Of a stretch of DNA of 64,000 nt, positions 21,008-32,329 are shown one piece after another. The notes below the pieces were generated by a model. The model did no database searches and had not been told where the DNA came from. It worked only from the letters and a program-made list of their open reading frames with translations. Every line of letters begins with the position of its first letter. Positions within the stretch are counted from its first letter, which is position 1. This DNA is from Platanthera guangdongensis (lineage: Eukaryota; Streptophyta; Magnoliopsida; Asparagales; Orchidaceae), in the NCBI GenBank assembly GCA_039583875.1, contig CM077165.1, positions 71,412,757 to 71,476,756 of the forward strand. The letters are read 5' to 3'. Position numbers and translations under genes: made by a program.

Positions 21008-22662
21008 GCAGGAAAAAGTTTCTAAGTCCATGAGTGGACACCTGAAGAAGCTGTGTCGACACTTATGAAGGCTTGTGTCGACACTGGAGAAAAGCTGTGT
21101 CGACACTTGGAGATAATTGTGTCGACACTTGGAAAGGCTGTGTCGACACCAGAAGAAACTGTGTCGACATACAGAGGTAGTGTCGACACACAGAGAAGCA
21201 TAGTAGACATCAACTGTGTAGAAAGTTTAGTCGACATCAACTGTGTCGACACACAGAGGCAGTGTCGACACACAGAAGCTTAGTTGACATTAATTTTGTC
21301 GACACACAGAGGCAGTGTCGACACACAGAAGACTTTGTCGACATCAACTGTGTCGACACACAGGACTTGTGTCGACACATGGCAGAATCTCAACAAAGTA
21401 AATTTGTGAAAAGAAAAGAAGTGACTGTGTCGACACCATGAAACTACTGTCGACACAATCTACAGAAGCTGTGTCGAGAAGCAGTGTCAACACCAAGGAA
21501 GCTGTATCGACATCACCAAGGCTTGTGTCGACACTTAGTCTACTTGTGTCGACACATGATGAAGTTCAGTCTCGATACTTTGCTGACAGAGACAGAGTTT
21601 CAAGAAGTGACTGGATGACTTGATAGCTGTCATTACCAACCGGTCTACTGCAACTGTCAGAGCTATCAGAAGTTTGTTAGAAATCTGATCAGCCGGTTAC
21701 CATGGAGGAAGACTATATAAAGGCATTCTCCATCAACAAATTAATGGGAACGAATACTGAAAAATAGAAAAGAATAAACTTATATAATCACAAAAACTGA
21801 AGAATATTTTCGTTAGAAGATCTAAGAAGAAGTTGGAGAGAGAGAGCTCCATCTTTTGAAGTGAAGAAAGGGACTTAAATCTACAAGTCCCTCAATTGCA
21901 GATCCTGAACCAGTCTGCTAAGAAGGATTCAGATTGAGATCTGAATTTCAAGAAAGAAGCTGATTGAAGATCAACTTCAAAGGAGTTCAACCCTACTAAG
22001 TTCAGATTCAAGAAGCTTTGAAGTAAGCTAAGAGTGGTTGTTCTCTGCCATCAGATTCTTCCAAGAATTGATCAAGAAGCCATCCATCTTTTCTCTCTCT
22101 ACTAGGGTGGTGGTATATTACAAACTTAAATCAATTTTCTATAGGATCTTTATAAGATCTGAGTTGTAAGCCTGTGTTTATATAAAGGTTGAGTTGTAGG
22201 AGATTATTTTCTCTAAGTGGTAGGCCTTATTGAAGGCTGAGGTAGGGCTGTGAGCCTGAGTTATAGGAGATTGTTATCTCTGAGTTGTAGGACTTGTTGA
22301 AGGCTGAGGTAGGGCAGTTTGCCTGAGCTATAGGAGTGTGGACTCACTCTGAGTTGTAGGAGCCTTGTTGGGTCCTGAGCTATAAGATCTGAGGATCTGA
22401 GGTGAAGAGAAGAAGTTAGGCCGAATCTAGCACACTACTAGATAGGCGAAGGGGGAAAGTGGATGTACCCAGACCTTGGGGAACCACTATAAAATTTGTG
22501 TGCAATCTGTGATTGTGTGATTCTGTGAATTATGTGTTGTGTTAGCTGTAGAATTAACTGTTTCTAGGTAATTAACTGAATAGATATTCTGCCTTAAAAA
22601 GAAAAAGGAATTACACCTATTCACCCCCCCCCCCTCTAGGTGTTTAGGAACTAATTCTTTCA
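21008..22662 (+). repeat. 5' LTR of A, segment 2
   Basis: The LTR resumes after U with gcaggaaaaagtttc and ends ctaattctttca at 22662. It contains the GTGTCGACAC array, the TATA box at 21714-21722, runs of gagttgtagg-type words (22190-22390), gaaccactataaaa (22486) and cacctattcac-C11-tctaggtg near the end (inverted CACCTA/TAGGTG). With segment 1 its length is 1778 bp, against 1811 bp for the 3' LTR. Confidence 0.9.
21048..21722 (+). promoter_or_regulatory. GTGTCGACAC array and TATA box in the A 5' LTR
   Basis: Roughly 18 copies of the perfect 10-bp palindrome GTGTCGACAC or one-mismatch forms are spaced about 20-35 bp apart from 21048 to 21560. TATATAAAG is at 21714-21722. The 3' LTR has the same array at 52795-53345 and its TATA box at 53502-53510. 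Confidence 0.75.
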
Positions 22663-22664
22663 AG

Positions 22665-22676
22665 TGGTATCAGAGG
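22665..22676 (+). other. Primer-binding site of A, initiator-Met tRNA
   Basis: TGGTATCAGAGG starts 2 bp after the LTR end TTTCA. It matches the initiator-Met tRNA 3' end over its first 11 bases. Confidence 0.9.
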
Positions 22677-22742
22677 GAGGTTCCTCAAAGTTATACTTAA
22701 CAGTCTGAGTGAGATCTGTAAGGCAAAATTAAGATCAAGAAG

Positions 22743-24778
22743 ATGGGTTCAGAAGAAAACCATAAAGAACTTGGTTCAATGAAATTGCCCATTTGCAGGA
22801 AAGAGATATTTGGAATATGGAAGGAAAGGGTCAGATTATTTATGGAGGCATCTGATCTTAGAATTTACATAACAGTTAGGGAAGGACCATATGTTCCTAT
22901 GAAGATTTCTGTTCTTGTTGCCAATCAAAGAATTCCAAAGGATTTTTCAGAGATGACTAAAGATGAGATCATCTTGGCAACAACGGATAAAAGAGCACAA
23001 GATATTATAGTAAGTGTCATTGATGATTCAACATTCCAGAATCTAATTCATTGCAAAACCTCTAAGGAAATGTGGGACACATTGATACTCTATATGGAGG
23101 GTTCTGAAGAGGTTAGGCAAGATAGAAAATCTATACTTAATCAAGAATATGAGAGTTTCAGACAAGCCAAGTCTGAAAGTATTACTGAATGTTATAAGAA
23201 GTTCTATAGGATTGTCAATGAACTTATGTCATATGGAAGAGTTTTCAGTACTTATGAGTTAAATGATAAATTCCTTAGGTCTTTGACTAAGTATTGGGAT
23301 ACAAAAATCTGTGCCATAAGGGAAGTGGCCAGACTGGCTGAGATTTCTCCTCTAACACTGTTTGGAAAATTGCTGTCTTATGAGATGCAGCTGTTGGCCA
23401 GAAAGGAGAAGAGAAAAACATAAAGGGTGACTATAAAGAAAAGTCAGTGGCTTTCAAGGTTGAAGCTACAAGGAAGAATAGGAAAATGTCTCCATCTTTT
23501 TCCTAAGAGAGATGCAGAAATGATTTCAAAAAATTCAGATAATCCCAGTTCAGACAGCAGTAATTCAGATGAAGACTTTGCAGCATTTACCAGGCAGTTC
23601 CAGAGATTCTTAAAGAAGAAGCAGTGGAAATCTAAGCCTTCCACATCTCTGTCCAGGGATGATTATTATCATAAGAGGAAATCATTCAGGAAGGACAGGA
23701 ATGGGACAAAGCCTAGCAAGTCAACTACATCCAAGAATATATGCTATTGCTGCAACAAAGCTGGACATGTTGTGGCTGATTGTCCAGACAAAAGGAAGGA
23801 GTCAGCTAATAGGAAGAAGTCACAGCACAAGAGCAAAAAGGAGAAATCCTTGGTTGCTGAGAAAGAGAAAAGTTTGACAGATCAATCAACTTCAGAGTCT
23901 GAATCTGAGACTGAGGCATACATTGGTTTGTTTGCAGAAGAAGAGGATGAGTTCATGCAATTACTGGACTCTCTCTATGAGCAGGAAGACTATCAGTGCA
24001 AAGGATTGATGACAGTGTCTGAAGAAGACCAGTGTTAGGATCAGCCTGGCCCTAGTAAGGTAAAATGTGTATCTGTAGATTCTGATTATTTCACTGGGTC
24101 AGAATCAGAAGCATCTCCATCAAGACATGAAGATGGGTCTGAATCCGAAGGAGATATTCATCAGTTGATAGATGAATATGGAGATTTATTGCATGCACTT
24201 TAGAGAACCAAAAACCTGGCCAAAACTCAAGCTAAGGAAATTGCAGCTCTTAAGTTGGCTGCATTTGATTTAGAGAAGCTGCTGGATCAAAAGATGAATA
24301 AGATTGCCAAATTGAAGAACATAACTGTTATTCAAATGGGAACAATCACTTTCAAAAATGATCAGATTAAAAGTCTGGAGAATAGACTTCAGAAAGAGAA
24401 GGAGATTGTGCCTAGTTTCTCTAAGCCAAATCTGTATTACCCTTGATTGATGAGTTTGTGTCTCAAAATGGTAAGGTAGGAATAGGTTTTAAGAAAACTG
24501 CATGGGCTGAACAGTCCAATAAGAAAGGCAAAGCCCCAGTACAAAACAAAAGACCTGTTGTAAACAATACAGCTAAGGTTATACCTAAAAAGAGGTATAA
24601 TAAGTTTGAGTGCTGGTGCTGTGGAAAGATAGACCACTATGCCTTAGACTGTTGGCACAATACCAGTGTCAAGGAGAGTAGCAGTCTGCCTGTTAGAAAA
24701 GCTGCAGGCAGATTTGTTAAGTTTCAGACTAACTTGAACCAAGGACACAAAAGTTATTTGGGTTCTAAGGTTAAGTAA
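22743..24778 (+). pseudogene. Gag of A (Sirevirus-type, two zinc knuckles)
   Basis: The ATG at 22743 opens a copia gag with IWKERVRLFMEASD, then KEMWDTLILYMEGSEEV and NELMSYGRVFSTYELNDKFL. The frame stops at 23421. The neighbouring frame is needed for about 100 bases (23400-23505), a pair of compensating indels. After that the first frame continues with a Ser/Asp/Glu-rich stretch and knuckle CYCCNKAGHVVADC (about 23740). Acidic and coiled-coil-like segments follow to 24446, with stops at 24036 and about 24200. A further shift leads to 24443-24778 with a second knuckle CWCCGKIDHYALDC. This last part is in frame with pol and separated from it by one TAA (24776). A large gag with two knuckles is usual for Sireviruses. 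The copy is damaged. Confidence 0.85.
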
Positions 24779-24784
24779 TCTTTA

Positions 24785-27700
24785 TTGCAGGTGAGTCTAA
24801 GTTGTCATACCCCTATATGGTACTTGGACAGTGGATGTTCCAGGCATATGACTGGAATAAGGGGATTCCTGAAGGACTACTCACCAATGCTGAATGGGCC
24901 TAAAGTAATCTTTGGTGGTTCTGAAAAGGGAGTCATCAAAGGTTTTGGTAACATTTCTAATAACTCAATTACAATCACTCAAGTGGCCAATGTAAAGGGT
25001 TTGAAACACAACCTAATTAGCATATGTCAGCTTAGTGATTTAGGTTATGACATTTCATTTGTCAAGAATGGTTGTCATATCAAAAGGTCAAGTGATCAAG
25101 AGGTCATATTGACTGGATATAGAAAAAGAAATGTATATTGCCTAGACTTTGTGTGTGAGAATAAAAATTCTCCTATCTGTCTTGTGGCTGATGAGAAAGT
25201 CTCTCATTGTGTCAAATGGCACAAGAGGCTAGCTCATCTTAACTACAAGATCATTGGCCAACTCTTTAGCAAAGAGTTAGTGAGGAATGGTCCTCAAGTT
25301 AAGTGTTATAAGGATGGAATATGTTCAGCTTGTCAAAAAGGCAAGCAGACTAGATCCTCCTTTCATAGCCTTGAAATCAAGGATTCAGTGAGGTGCTTGT
25401 ACCTCTTGCATATGGATTTATTTGGTCCTATGCCAGTTCAGAGTCTAGGTAGGAAGGTCTACACTTTTGTGGTTGTAGATGACTATTTTAGATTCTCATA
25501 GGTATTCTTTCTGAGGCAGAAATCTGAAACCCCAAGGGTATTCTACAATTTTGTCAAACAAATTCAGAATGAATTAAATAGTTCAGTGGTCAAAATCAGA
25601 AGTGACCATGGAACTGAATTCCAATCTGAAAGTATGACAAGGCTGAGTGAAGAGTTTGGGATTCATCAGGAATTCTCCTCACCTAGAACACCTCAGCAAA
25701 ATGGCATTGCTGAGAGAAAGAATAGGACATTGATTGAGGTTGGAAGAACACTATTGAGTGATACTTCTCTCCCATAATATTTCTGGGCTGAGGCAGCTAA
25801 CACTGCATGTCATGTGCTCAATAGGGCTTCGATCACCAAAAGCCACAAAAAGACACCCTATGAGGTTGTGAAAGGCAGAAAACCAAACTTATCCTATTTT
25901 AGGATCTTTGGTTGCAAGTGCTATGTACTTACCAATGGCAAATCTCACCTATCTAAGTTTACTGCCAAATCACAAGGTGGGATATTTGTTGGGTACAACA
26001 ATAATAGTAAGGCTTATAGGGTCTACAACTTGGCTACTCAAGTTGTAGAAGAGTCAGTTCATATCATCTTTGATGAAACTAGACTTATTAACAGTGAGTT
26101 GCCAAGAAGTTCTTGTAGTTCCATAGATATACAGCAAAAGATGGACCAGCTTACTATCAGAGAAGTTCCAACTGCAAAGATGGATGAGGAAAATGGTAGT
26201 TGCTATCCAGGGGGAGTACAAGGCACTCAAGATGTTGATGAAGATCATGAGGTGCAACATAATGAAGAGATTGGAGAAGGCCAAACTGCTGATAGATTAC
26301 CTCCAGCAGTTAGACAATTGAAGGATCATCCTGCACACCAGATCATTGGTGATCTAAGACAAGGAGTACAAACAAGGAGCAGGAACTTGAACACAGTTCT
26401 TTTCTCTAGCTTCTCATCTCAAGTAGAACCCAAGAGATTTGAAGAAGCTGTTAAGGATCCACACTGTATTGATGCCATGCAGGAGGAGTTAAATCAATTC
26501 AGAAGGTGCAAGGTCTTGGATTTGGTTCCAAAACCAAAGGGCCACAATGTCATAGGGACAAAGTGGATTTATAGAAACAAGCTTGATGAGAGTGGGATCA
26601 TAGTGAAGAACAAGGCAACGCTAGTTGCCAAAGGATACAGACAGGAGGAGGGCATAGACTTTCATCAGACTTTTGCCTAAGTGGCAAGGCTGGAAGCTAT
26701 CAGGCTATTTATAGCCTATGCAGCATATCAAGGCTTCAAAGTGTTCCAGATGGATGTTAAGTCTGCATTCTTAAATGGAGACTTAAAAGAGGAGGTCTAT
26801 GTAGAGCAGCCCTCAGGTTTTGTTGATCCACTCAATCCTGCTTATGTTTATAGACTTAGGAAAGCTTTGTATGGGTTAAAACAAGCTCCAAGGGCTTGGT
26901 ATGAAACCCTGTCTACTTTCTTCATTGAGAACAAATTCTCAAGGGGGAAAATAGATAAGACTCTATTCCTTAGGGAATCCAAAGGAAAGATTATCCTAGT
27001 CCAAATATATGTTGATGACATAATATTTGGGTCTACTGAAAGTAACCTTTGTAGAAAGTTTGCAAAACTTATGCAAGGGAAATTTGAAATGAGCAGTATG
27101 GGAGAACTTAAGTTCTTCTTGGGTCTCCAAGTAAGACAGACTGATGATGTCTTATCCATATCCCAGTCTAAGTTCACCCTGGAGTTAATTAAAAAGTATG
27201 GTATGGAGTCATCCACTACCATTAGAACTCCTATGGGGACAAGTGTATCTCTTAGCAAAGATGATGCAGGGAAACATGTAGATAAAACTTTGTATAGAGG
27301 AATAGTTAGCTCCCTCCTATATTTGATTGCTAGTAGACCAGATATCATGTATTCTACATGTGTCTATGCTAGGTACCAATCCTACCCTAAAGAATCTCAT
27401 CTTATTGTTCTCAAAAGGATTTTGAGATATCTTAAAGGCACCCCTAATCTAGGCCTTTGGTATCCTAGGAATAGAGATTTTTTACTAATGGGCTATTCAG
27501 ATGCAGACTTTGCAGGTTGCAAAGTAGATAGAAAAAGCACAACAGGCACCTGTCAATTTCTTGGAGAAAGATTGGTGTCTTGGAGCTGTAAGAAGCAGAC
27601 CAGTGTGGCAATATCCACAACTGAGTCTGAGTATGTTGCTGCTGGAAGTTGCTGTGCACAACTATTGTGGATACATCATCAGTTGGAAGATTATGGTATT

Positions 27701-27952
27701 CAGGTAAGTAGAACTCTATTATTATGTGATTCTACTAGTGCTATTTCTATTGCTCATAATCTTATTTCTCATAGTAGAACAAAGCATATAGAAATAAGAT
27801 ACCATTTTCTTAGAGACCATGTAGAGAAAGAAGATATCTCTTTAGAATTTGTTAGTACTGATTTACAACTAGCTGACATGTTTACTAAGCATTTAGATGA
27901 AACTAAATTCAACAATTTCAAAATTGAAATAGGCATGTTGAACATAAATTAG
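24785..27952 (+). pseudogene. Pol of A: protease, integrase, RT, RNase H
   Basis: One continuous frame is interrupted only by three stops (25499 TAG, 25775 TAA, 26678 TAA). In order it reads: protease active site WYLDSGCSRHMTG (about 24820); integrase zinc site WHKRLAHLN and CSACQKGK; catalytic Asp in LLHMDLFGP and in IRSDHGTEF; catalytic Glu in NGIAERKNRT; FGCKCYVL; RT with [25 protein letters not shown] and catalytic box [11 protein letters not shown] (about 27010); RNase H with [20 protein letters not shown] and [14 protein letters not shown]. It ends MLNIN at 27952. Order and motifs are diagnostic of Ty1/copia. The first stop replaces an expected Trp (TGG to TAG) and the second an expected Gln (CAA to TAA), so point mutation explains the loss. 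Length and key residues are otherwise intact. Confidence 0.95.
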
Positions 27953-27975
27953 TTTAACAAATTTTCGCTAAGTAA

Positions 27976-28266
27976 AATTGTGTCGACATCAGAAGTTATC
28001 TGTTTCGACACATAGTAGTTGTTGTCGACATTCCAGGAAAGCGGTGTCGACACTTCAGAGAAGTGGTGTCGACACATCCAGAAGTTGTGTCGACACTTAG
28101 AGTAAACACACAGATTCGTCGACCTCAGATCGTCGAACTCGACAAAAATAAATAGAATTGATGTCGAGACATTAGAAGTCTGTGTCGACACTTTTCAACA
28201 GTGTCGACACATTAAGAGATTGTTGACGTGACTTTTGACCTTCATTACTTAGAAAGGTATAAATAG
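27976..28266 (+). promoter_or_regulatory. Internal GTGTCGACAC array and TATA box before the third ORF of A
   Basis: Between pol (ends 27952) and the third ORF (ATG 28367) lie about nine GTGTCGACAC-type palindromes (27978-28290), the same motif that fills the U3 of this element's LTR. TATAAATAG is at 28258-28266, 101 bp before the ATG. This copies the LTR layout of array then TATA. An internal promoter for a separate transcript is the likely reading, but no transcript data are available. Confidence 0.6.
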
Positions 28267-28366
28267 GTCAACAACATATTCTGTCGACACACTCTCCATA
28301 TTTTCGAGACCAAAACCCTGTGTCGTCAACTTCATTCTTCTCAATCCAAGCTTTCACTCAACCCTA

Positions 28367-29359
28367 ATGGCGCCAAAGCTAGAAAATAATGTCAACGAAG
28401 GTTATGAGCTGGTACACAATGCCTTTGATAATGCGGAACCCGAAATTAAAGCAGTAGTAACCCTAATTGCTGAAAATGGGTTGGAATTTCTGGTATCTGA
28501 ACCAACAAAGATATGGAAGAAGGAAATACTAGATTTCTATGGCGCAGCTACTTTGGATTCTACTGGACATAAGATCAAGTCTACAGTTCAGGGAACTAAG
28601 GTTAAACTTACCTTAAAGAGCTTGAGGAAAACTCTTCAACTTCCAAGAACTCAAGAAGAAGAAGAAGTTCCCTCATCAAAGACTAGGGAAGCACTTCAAT
28701 GGTGTGGATTGGATCCCACCTTGAAGATTGGATCAGCAATGAATAGAAAAGGAATGAATCTATAAGGAAAATTCCTTTCAGAAGTAGTGGGAAAAGTCAT
28801 TCTCTCCAAGCCAGGGGGCATGATAGGATTTCAGCCTATATGTTCAGCCTAATGACCAGGATCATCTACAGACTAAACACAGATTGGTCAGTAGTAATAT
28901 ATGAAAAGATTAAGGAAAATATTAAGAAACCAAATCTGGGAAGGATTATGAGTCACTACTTAACTGGAATAATTCCAGAAGTAATGACACAAACTGCTGG
29001 TTCAAAAATCAACCATATGAGAAGAATGGACATAAGGATCATCTACAGATAGGATAGGGTCCTAACTAAAGATATGTCTGATGAAGAAAGGCAAGAGATT
29101 CGTGAAAAATCACCTGCACAAGATATTGGAGATAGTGCTCAAGTGCAGGGGGAGCCTCATCTTGAGGAAGAGCCAACCCACTTGGAAAGTGAAATGGCTA
29201 CACAGACTATACTTGAGGTAATTCAAGAAATTAATCAATCAATTTTCATTAATAAAGATGAAGCACTAACTGTGTCTTTGGATGATGCTGACCAGAACAC
29301 ACAAAAATGCAGTCAAGCACAAGATGTTATCATGGAGGATACATCTGCTGCTGCTGATG
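28367..29359 (+). pseudogene. Third (env-like by position) ORF of A, 5' part
   Basis: The ATG at 28367 begins MAPKLENNVNEGYELVHNAF. The first frame runs to 28765 (LKSLRKTLQLP near its end), continues past a stop, shifts near 28840 to YMFSLMTRIIYRLNTDW and HYLTGIIPEV, and after a TAG at 29050 becomes acidic with GEP/EEEP segments. It is cut at 29359 by element E and resumes at 50714. Sirevirus elements often carry an ORF here called env-like. I see no signal peptide or membrane span in the preserved frames, so an envelope role is not supported by this sequence. A homologue of its middle part is relic C. Confidence 0.7.
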
Positions 29360-32310
29360 TGATGGGCCCGCGAACAGACTCTTACTGTGGTTGGTTCGGT
29401 GAGTCGATCTCCGCGGTCTTGCTCGGGTAGGCAAGTGCACCTATCGCAAGTAGTACTCGATATTCGGGGGAATACCGAGGTCGTATTGTTCTCGGGGTCG
29501 TGTTGACTATTCTTACTCCTCCGGGAGGACTATTATTTTACTGAAAGTAAGTGGATTTTTTTTTTCTTAATAAAAGACGGAAAAGCAAAAGAGCGAAAAA
29601 ACGATTTAGAAAATATTCGATGAAGGGTTAACGCTCGGCATCGAATCAGATTAAGACAAAAACAATTTTTAATAATTATAGGACTTAGTTTTCAAATTAA
29701 TAATAAGGCAACTTGGCTGTGGAGGTTCCACAAATGTGAGCGCACTTATCTCTAGGAATATTGCTCACCTGAATGTTAAGACTATTCGACCGAACGTTAG
29801 TCCGACGAAGGATTCCTCTTAACGCCCGCTATACGCTAAGAACCCCGCTATTGGGTGGGGAACCCAATCCGGTAGAATTACTCTTGTCCTCTCTCGATGG
29901 TATGCACGCAACTCTATTTACCCAGGGGTGATCGGTCCATATGCACGGCCTCTCGGCTAGCTAGCATATGGACTACGGAAATAGGGCCCACACATCGATA
30001 TGTGGTCCTACGCGTCGTAAACCCGGGGTAAACCTTAAGTGCCTAAATTAAGATGAAAATAAAGAGCTTCAATTATTATAAATCATTTTAAATGTCTCAA
30101 TGCTCTTCGATGCCGAGGCTAATAGCGATTAGCCACACATCGGTATGGGGACGGCTTATAATTTAGTGAGGCGCAAGTTCGAAATTAAACACCAAACGAT
30201 TATAAGAAGGGGACATAAGAAAAATAACAAACATTTAGAAAACTGAAAAATTAGCTAAAACAAGAACTCACGCACACTCCAAATTATAAATTAAACAGGA
30301 ACTAAGTTACACATGAAAGAAATTTGCATATTTAAAATTTGCGAGTCCCACTCAAACGAGTGGGGGCGGTAAATAAAAGCTGAAAATTGCAAGTCCTACT
30401 CAAACGAGTAGGACTGAAATGAAAGCGAGTCCTACTCAAATGAGTAGGAGAAAATAAATGTGATTACAGGGCGATAAAATCCGGCCATTTAACTCAAGTG
30501 AGTAGGCGGAAAAATAAAGAAAGAAAAATTACAAATCCACTCAAACGAGTAGGCGGGAAATAAAGTCCGGCCATTTGAATCAAGTGAGTAGGCGAAAAAT
30601 AAAGAAAGAAAATAACAAGTCCTACTCAAACGAGTAGGACTGAAAATGAAAACGATGCGCCATTTAACTCTTAACGAGTAGGCGGAAATAAATACACATA
30701 GACACATACACTCCATAAGAATTTCAAGTAAGCAATAAAGCTAACACCTACACTCACACACTCTACAAAATTTGAATCAAAGCATAAAAGTTATACACCT
30801 ACACTCACACACTCTACATAATTTGAACAAAGCATTAAAAATTATACTCATACACTCACACAAACAACATGAAAATTTAAGAAGAACAAAAGAAAGTTTA
30901 TTCTCATACACTCACACACACTAATAACAAAGAAAAATCAAAGTTGCTTATAAATGAAAATAACAAGATTTCTACTCCTAAAATTACCCAAAACACATAA
31001 AAAAAGAACAAATAAAAAGAGAATGAGCAAAAAGTTTTACAAAATAAAGTCAAAATCAAAGGTGCTCAAAAATTAAAACTAAAACTTTTTCATTCTTAAG
31101 AATTTATAAAAGTGATAAAAAAGGTGAAGAGAAAATGAAAAGAACAAAAGATGTTTTACAATCCTAAAAGAAAAACTAAGTAAAAAAAAGAACAAATCAC
31201 TTTTCAACCTCATTCATAAATTCATAAGAATGAAATCTTATTACTTTCAAGAAAAAGACATGGTGAAAAAGAGGAAAACCTATCATACCTAAGCATGAAG
31301 ACAAGTTAAAAACATGAATATTAAGCATGTTACACTCATACACACACACACACATTTCATAAATGAAGAACAAAGATGAAACCAAGGATAAAAAGGAGAA
31401 GGAAAGTGGGCACAAGTTTTCATTCCAAAGCCAAATATGAAGAGAAAATTCTAACATTTTTATTACTTAAAGGAAACTATTACAAGCTATTACAAGAGCT
31501 AAAGCTAAAGCAAAAACAAACATGAAAGAAAAGAGGGAGAAATTTCCTTACATAGCTCTAGAAATCACGGATGCAGCCCACAAAAAGACACTAAAAATGG
31601 CCCAAAAATCTGAACCCTTGGACCTTACAGAATTGGGCAATTTATAGGCAAAAAATTCTAAGTACACGCCCTAGGTCACGGGCGTGTAGGGGGGGGGGTG
31701 ACAGTACTATTCATAAAGGCGGCCGGCGATTGGACAGGAAAGTTGACTTCGGGCTAAGTTCGCGGCAGTCACGCCCCAGGTCACGGGCGTGACTCTGGGC
31801 GTGTCGGGGAGGTAGAACCAGGCGCGGGTTGCGCCGAAAGTCTTCGGTAGCATCTTGTCGGGCTAGCTGGAAAGGTCACGCCCCAGGTCACGGGCGTGAC
31901 GCTGGGCGTGTCAGTTGGTGTCGACACTCGACGAATGTCGAGCGGAAAGTGTCGAGTCGAAATCGTCGAGCGGAAATTGAGTCACGCCCCAGGTCACGGG
32001 CGTGACGCTGGGCGTGACGCTGGGCATGACTGTTGGTGTCGACACTCGACGATCGTCGAGCGGAATTCGTCGAGAGGAGGGACACGGGCTTGGTCATGCC
32101 CCGTGTCAGGTGACACGGGCGTGTCGCCAGGCGTGTCAAGCTTGTACTTCAGAAATCGTCCGATTTCACGGGAAATTCAATGTCACGGCCCTGTCACGGG
32201 CGTGACCAAATTATCACGGGCGTGTACTGCCCAATTTTGGCAGATTTTTGAAAGTTTTCTGCAAAAGAAAATAAACAAGTTAGAAGTAAATTTACAAGAA
32301 TAGGAGCATT
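29360..32310 (-). repeat. E LTR copy 1 (outer, lacks its last 89 bp)
   Basis: The copy starts TGATGGGCCCGCG and ends taggagcatt at 32310. The complete LTR continues about 89 bp more (50620-50708). It contains the hairpin array, a stretch of actcacacac-type repeats, a minus-strand TATA (CTATAAAT, 31640-31647) and the dyad array 31665-32225. No gene is seen. Confidence 0.85.
30343..30685. repeat. Array of short hairpins (CCTACTC...GAGTAGG) in E LTRs
   Basis: Eight short inverted repeats lie in tandem at intervals of about 35-50 bp. Examples are CCCACTC-aaac-GAGTGGG, several CCTACTC-aaac-GAGTAGG, ACTCAAGTGAGT and CGCC-atttaACTC-ttaac-GAGTaGGCG. The array also occurs at 33239-33582 and 48656-48996. 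A T-to-C change in one arm is matched by A-to-G in the other in the first unit. Confidence 0.8.
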
Positions 32311-32329
32311 GTTCGGGGGAATACCGAGG
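32311..32329. other. 19-bp filler at the junction of two E LTR copies
   Basis: The bases at the junction repeat ttcgggggaataccgagg, found in the LTR itself at 29463-29480. They bridge copy 1, which lacks its right end, and copy 2, which lacks its left end. Confidence 0.7.

Noticed and set aside
21048..21560. CRISPR-like array of GTGTCGACAC repeats
   Set aside because: The repeats are only 10 bp, palindromic, imperfect and unevenly spaced. They lie in a plant LTR and are duplicated in the partner LTR. No cas-like gene is present.
31888..32303. Frames in the E LTR dyad region, repeated at 34773-35148 and 50215-50582
   Set aside because: They are present three times because the LTR is, overlap on both strands, and encode only motif repeats.
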